The notes beneath the pieces were generated by a model that was not told the origin of the DNA, did no database searches, and saw only the letters and a list, made by a program, of their open reading frames with translations. Positions 58,661 to 64,000 of a stretch of 64,000 bases of DNA are shown here, piece by piece (the stretch's first letter is position 1; every line of letters begins with the position of its first letter). The position numbers were made by a program, and so were the translations under genes. Source of the stretch: Azadirachta indica. Its lineage: Eukaryota > Streptophyta > Magnoliopsida > Sapindales > Meliaceae. The stretch spans positions 11,504,363-11,568,362 of the forward strand of contig CM040449.1 in the NCBI GenBank assembly GCA_022749755.1. Reading direction: 5' to 3'.

Positions 58661-60950
58661 TTTTAAAAAAATTTATTATTATTTTTTTATTAATTTTCTT
58701 AGCTACGTGTTAAGTAGGAAAATTTATAAAATACTAAAATTTTATTTTTTATATTAATTAAATTAATATTTTATCTATTTGCACATATAAAAAAATTAAT
58801 ACGATAAATTTTAAAAATTTTCTTAAAATATATTATAAATAAGATATTATGTAATATTTATTTATTGGACGATAAATTTCATAATTTATAAGTTATTTTA
58901 TTTATGTAAAAATAATTAAAATTACACATGTCAACGTAATATCAATTAATTAATTAATTAATAATTAAATTTCCAAGAGTAACCAACACGTCTAGGAAAT
59001 ATTGATTAGTATTACCAGTACGTTTCGCCGTTTACTCTTGCGAAGGATCCTCGCCCTACCGTTTACTTGACTGCCTTCTTCAACAAGAAACTGAAACAAT
59101 ACGACTGCGTTTTGGTATCTAAAAATTTAATTAAATGCTTGCCAATTATTTTTATTAATTCAATGCTTTAAAATTTAAAATATTTTATTTAAAAATAAAA
59201 TATTTTAAATTGTGATATTTAAATATTTTTGGTTGAGCAATCAAATTGATATTTTCTTTTTGCTAATAAAATCAATTTTTAGACTAAATTCCATTAAAAA
59301 TTAAATTGGATTAAAATTTCTAAAAAATGACGTACACTAGATTTTGTTGGGTTTTATATAATATTTATTGATTCTAATGACGAAAACATATAGTACGTAT
59401 GTTTTGAAATATGGATAATAACATTTGAGTCCCTAAAGTTTAAGATTAATTTTATAAATAAAGAAGTAATTTGTTTTTATATTAAATAAATTACTAAAAT
59501 GCCTTTTATTATTAAGTTTTATATAACTACAAGATTTTATTCAGTATTAAAGTGTTGCGTTTTACGATTACAATTGATGTAAAGTGAATGCTTGATTTGG
59601 AATATAAGTAAGAAAATAAGTAATTTTCACTTAAAGTTAGTGCTTAAAAAATAATTTATTTGTCTTACTTTTAAAATGTAGTAGAAATACTTTAATTTTA
59701 AATGTAGAACCTATCTATTTTTCGTCTGAAATATGAATAAATGTAGAATAAGTAAATTTGAATAATTCTCAATAATTATTTTTTATTTATCACATGTCAA
59801 TATAAATATCTAAAAATTGGTATTTTTATTTATTATATCTTTATAAATAATTAAAAAAAAAAAAAATGCTGTATATAACAAAATAAAATAATTTTATGAA
59901 ATATTTTAGTTATTACAATTAAGAAACCTATCTAGATTTCATACTTTAGTGTTAAATTAAAATTTTAACCTATTTTATTTATAAATAATTATCAAATTTT
60001 TAGTATTAACTTAAAAAGTACTTTTAAAATATCTAAATAACTAAAACTAAACTATATTCATATTTCAAACTAAAAAAAATGGGTAGAAAGTCACTTAAAA
60101 TTAAACGTTATAGAAGTAATTTTGTCATTTTAATATAAATCCAAGACCTATTTGATATAAATATGCAAATTACATTCTTGTTTTGTAAACGTGTAAAACT
60201 TTGGTGAGGTAAATGTTATAATTTCAATTAAAATAATATGTAAAGATATTCTACTAGAGCGTGATGCTTGAGAGAAAATGACAAAAGAAGTATAATATCT
60301 TTTTATAATTGACTGAATATTTTTAATTAAATACATTTTTGGATAAATAACAAATTTAATTATGGAATTTGAAGTCTATATATTAATAGAAAAATTAAAA
60401 AAATTTTGAGGCTATATATGTCATTGCTGACCATTATCCCACCAAACAATGTATTAATAGTTAATTAAAGAGTGGAGAATGGGACACCCAAGTAAACTTA
60501 GACCACGAGGTTAGTGGTCCACACCAAATCAATTCATTATATAATTATTTTTATTATAAAATATGAATATATATATATATATATAAAATCACATTTTTAG
60601 GTCTTAATTAAATAATTAATTGTTTGATTTTGGTTTAGTAGTTAAACATTCATACTTTAGAGCTTGTACTTTTTTTTTCATTTTACTAAAAATTGAACAT
60701 AATTCAGTTTCAATAATTCATACATTTTTAATGGATTTTTTTAACTTTATTCTAAAATTTTAATATATGTATTCTAATAAAATGAAATTAATTTTTTTAA
60801 AATTAATACATATATTGGGTTAGGTTTAAATCTTGTCACTCCTACCAAACTTTATGTTTATTTATTTTTAATAAAATAAAATTAAAATTAATAGCTATAT
60901 TAAAATTTTAGTCTTTATTTAAAGAAAATATGTTTAAAAATCAATATGAA
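58661..60950. other. AT-rich intergenic DNA, nothing recognised
   Basis: A mixed-composition patch at 59010-59110 interrupts AT-rich sequence. A worn tRNA-like stretch (TTTGGTTTAGTAGTTAAACATTC) is at 60628-60651. No gene. Confidence 0.35.
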
Positions 60951-61015
60951 AAGTCAAATCACTTCCACTTAAAAAGTGAGGTAAACGCTTACCATTAGAC
61001 TATGAATAGAACACT
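60950..61015 (-). repeat. tRNA-like fragment, minus strand
   Basis: On the minus strand TTCATAGTCTAATGGTAAGC is a good A-box region, followed by CTCACTTTTTAAGTGGAAGTG as a worn anticodon arm. The B box is degenerate (GTGATTTGACTT). SINE or tRNA pseudogene. Confidence 0.4.
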
Positions 61016-62534
61016 CAGAAAATTTCGTCTATAGATACTTATGTTCATGTAATAAATAGTTAAATATCAATTATTCATATTTTGAATTTAGAATAATATT
61101 TTAATTTTCTTTTTAAATTTCCAAAATATATGGAGCCCATTGAATTATTGGTGTTAGATGTGTCGTGAAATCATCGCTTTTTATGCAAGTAATGAGTTTT
61201 CCTTTTACTTTACCCGACGGAGATAATAAAGTTGGCTTGTCTTGGAAAATAATCTTCCTTTTTCTTCCAATTTTCCTTTTCTTTTTTTTTTTAAATAAAA
61301 GAAAATTACTCACACGTGTTATCAGATATTTGACTAGACTTTATTTAAATTAATTAATTATATTTATAAATATAGTCAAATATTACCGGTTCCTTGTCGC
61401 AATTACTTCCACCTCAGTTTGATAGTCACGTGAGGGATTGTCTAAACGATGCCGTATTCCAAAGAATTTATACAATTGAGGATTATAGTTTATAGGACCC
61501 AAAGTTTATATATGATATGATATGATATGATATGATATGATTAAGGCAGTGATTTTGGATATATTATTTTATGGTGTTTACTCTAAATTTTGTAACACGT
61601 AACGTAAACGAGTAATGTTACATATTTTAAAATTTTTATTTTAATTAATTTAATATTTTATGAAATATATAGTATATTTTTATAATTATTTTATCATGTC
61701 ATCTTATTAATAATAAAATTATTTTATTATCCTAATTTAAATTTGATTATGATTAAAAATTTTTAATATAATATTAGTAAATGGTACATTTTAAGTGTGA
61801 ATGAGGTGTTTAAAGTAACATCATTTTTGGATAATTTTATTTTTTATATATGTACTTTTTGATTTGATTCCAATAAATTTTGATAATTTATATTTTAACC
61901 CCACAAAACTATAACTTTGACCAAACATCTCATTATCCAATATCCATTTGACGTCACATGGGTTCTAATGCTATAAATTAGTAAACTCTCTATCATAATT
62001 TTAAATTTTTTTATTAGTTACATGAAGTTACGTGTTATAGTTTAATTTTTCAAAATTCCTAAAAATTTAAAGTATATAACGAATATTAGAAAAATATGAC
62101 AGAAAACTAAAAATATATAAAAAAGTGATAGAATATAACATTATAACTACTATATAGTAATTTGTTTTTAATATTACATTTACATTCTGATCTTATGTAT
62201 TTATATATCATAAATTTACTAAGAATAAAAGTTTAGATAAATCGTATTACAAAATGTTGGATTGTTTTTTAGCATCTAAATTAAGTTGATTTTTTACTTA
62301 CATGTTAACCTCTTAAAATAACCATAAATTCTAAATTAAAGAATAATAACCTAAAAGATAAGTGTAAAAGTCCAAATTTATAAACATCAATCAACATTTC
62401 TTACAGGCTAAATATAATAAAAAGTCTTTTTAGAGATGTTATATTTTATTTAAATTATAGACAAGTCAAAATACTGAATTATTTTTAATTAAAATTTCAC
62501 TAAATTTTAAATTATCTTCGACTAGAATTTCATT
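61016..62534. other. AT-rich intergenic DNA with an (ATATG)n microsatellite
   Basis: The ATATG repeat (about six units) is at 61511-61541. No gene or larger element recognised. Confidence 0.35.
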
Positions 62535-63090
62535 TATACTAATTTTTTAAATAACTTAACAAATCAACGAGTATATAAGGAAAAGAAAGAAAAAAAGAAA
62601 GACATTTTTTTTCTGCGTAGAAACAAATTCATTAGTTTTTAAATAATTTAACGAATTAACGAGTATATGCGAAAAAGAAAAAAGAAAAGAAAGAGAGTAT
62701 ATTAGAAAAATAAAGAAGAAAAGAAAAAGATCTTTTCCTTACATACAAAGAAATTTATTAATTTTTAATAATCTAACGAATCAACGAGTATATGAGAAAA
62801 AAAAAAAAGAAAAGAAACAAATATTTTTCTTATATACAAACAAATTTATTAGTTTATATATTTGGTATCGATTAAATTTATTAATTTTAAATGATCTAAC
62901 GAATCAACTAATATATAAGAAAAAGAAAGAAGAAAAGAAAGGGATCTTTTTCTTGTATGCAAATAAATTTATTAATTTTTAAATAATTTAAAAAATTAAC
63001 AAGCATACGAGAAAAAGAAAGAAGAAAAGAAATGAATATTTTTCCTGTATACAAATAAATTTATGAGTTTATATATTTGGTATCAACATA
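62535..63090 (+). repeat. Minisatellite: five diverged units of about 90-125 bp
   Basis: Each unit has TTTTTAAATAATTTAACGAAT, CAACGAGTATAT(A/G), a purine run GAAAAAGAAAGAAGAAAAGAAA, a T-rich stretch (ATCTTTTTCTT), and ATACAAA.AAATTTATTA. Units begin near 62543, 62636, 62760, 62887 and 62977. The third and fifth also carry GTTTATATATTTGGTATC, so a higher-order pattern exists. Confidence 0.75.
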
Positions 63091-64000
63091 ATACTCCTCA
63101 AAATTTTATCCCAAAGTAAACTAGAAAATTTTGCCCTGTAAATTAGAAAATTTTGCTTTTGCAAAAACCAAAGAGAAATTTTTCCACAAAAAAGTGCTCA
63201 AATCCTTTACTACCCTGGCTGTGATCTTGGCTGTGATCTCGGTGATTATTGTACGATAGACTCTGTCTCAAAAAAAACAAATTACAAAAAAAAAAAAAGG
63301 TGCCTCAACGTGACAAAGGAATAGTAAAAGTTAAATTCTTTAACAATGACTTTACATAATCCATGATATTGACATTACAATTTGCAAGTCTCCCCAAAAA
63401 AAAATAAATAAATAAAAAAATAGTTTTTTTGCAATCCATTCTAGAAGTATTATTATCACACGAATATATTTATATATTAATTAATTAATGCTGGAAAGAA
63501 AACTGAGGTAATCTTGTGGAATTAAATGAAAATAAGTTTCGTACTACGTCTTCACAACATTTCTATCACATTCAAATACACTCGTGTAATGTTTTCCTTT
63601 TAAATATAAAATTCTAATTTAAAATTGTTGGAAATTAATGGAATGTCAAAATTAGTTTTTTAAATCACATTCTAGAAGGTCTGTTTTAGTCTTCTTGGCT
63701 TGATAATAACAACAATATTAAATACATTTATAATTACTTACAATCGGGCCCCTGATTTTTTTATAATTAATGAGATTGTACCCAATTTGTCAAAAGAATA
63801 AGGCCACGTATATAAATTTCGAAGATGGATTATTAACCCCCTAATTTTCTATAATTTTTTACATATTTGTAAACTATTAATACATAATTGATGTATTATG
63901 ATTAATGCATGTAATCATAATCATTAAAGTGTTTAAATTTAATTGTTCATATATAATGTAAGAAAATATACAAAATTAAATAATTATTAATTCCTTTCTA
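63091..64000. other. AT-rich intergenic DNA to the right edge
   Basis: A short direct repeat GGCTGTGATCT (63216 and 63228) is present. A-runs occur at 63269-63298 and 63395-63420. No gene. Confidence 0.35.

Noticed and set aside
62535..63090. CRISPR-like array
   Set aside because: Units are diverged, directly adjacent and AT/purine-rich in a plant genome; this is a minisatellite.

Overview
The window is plant nuclear DNA, from a eudicot and probably a woody one. The genes are split by GT-AG introns, the intergenic DNA is very AT-rich, and degraded plant LINE, Ty1/copia, hAT and Mutator-type elements are scattered through it. The species cannot be fixed from the sequence; a Citrus-like or other rosid genome would fit, but that is an impression only.

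Layout. Positions 1-162 (minus) hold the first 54 codons of a wall-associated receptor kinase-like gene that runs off the left edge. Positions 0.6-10.7 kb are a transposon graveyard: degenerate hAT-like repeats, a minisatellite, a copia protease scrap, a LINE 3' end and a broken copia RT/RNase H. A small secreted-peptide gene resembling IDA/IDL precursors lies at 11.9-12.1 kb (minus). Two long palindromic elements follow (13.0-13.8 and 15.06-15.93 kb); the second has a 9-bp target duplication. An eight-exon gene for a PMT24-type Golgi pectin methyltransferase occupies 17.2-22.8 kb (minus). A hAT MITE with a perfect 8-bp target duplication sits at 25.8-26.45 kb. A five-exon STAY-GREEN-LIKE (SGRL) gene is at 27.0-29.3 kb (plus).

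From 30.5 to 42.3 kb a roughly 3.5-kb block is duplicated in tandem. Each copy carries two short intronless genes (A then B) for 60-66-residue basic proteins that share a PPxRGxxKRxIF core, giving an A-B-A-B order. The second block was interrupted by a minus-strand copia solo LTR (5-bp duplication GATAT), which was itself interrupted by a rearranged copy of the same family (5-bp duplication CCACT). This cluster is the least explained part of the window.

From 44.1 to 49.2 kb (minus) is a nine-exon TOM1-LIKE (VHS-GAT) endosomal sorting gene. As given it has a 2-nt insertion in exon 6 that truncates the protein after the VHS domain; intron 4 holds a perfect 22-bp hairpin. A two-exon plant-specific gene of unknown function lies at 55.6-56.5 kb (minus). 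The remainder, 50-64 kb, is AT-rich non-coding DNA with tRNA-like (SINE-type) repeats, small fold-backs, microsatellites and a minisatellite at 62.5-63.1 kb.

The genes are unrelated in pathway (cell wall sensing, pectin methylation, chlorophyll breakdown, vesicle sorting), as is usual for a plant chromosome segment. Exon coordinates were set by hand from splice sites and reading-frame continuity plus remembered family sequence; no search or alignment program was run.
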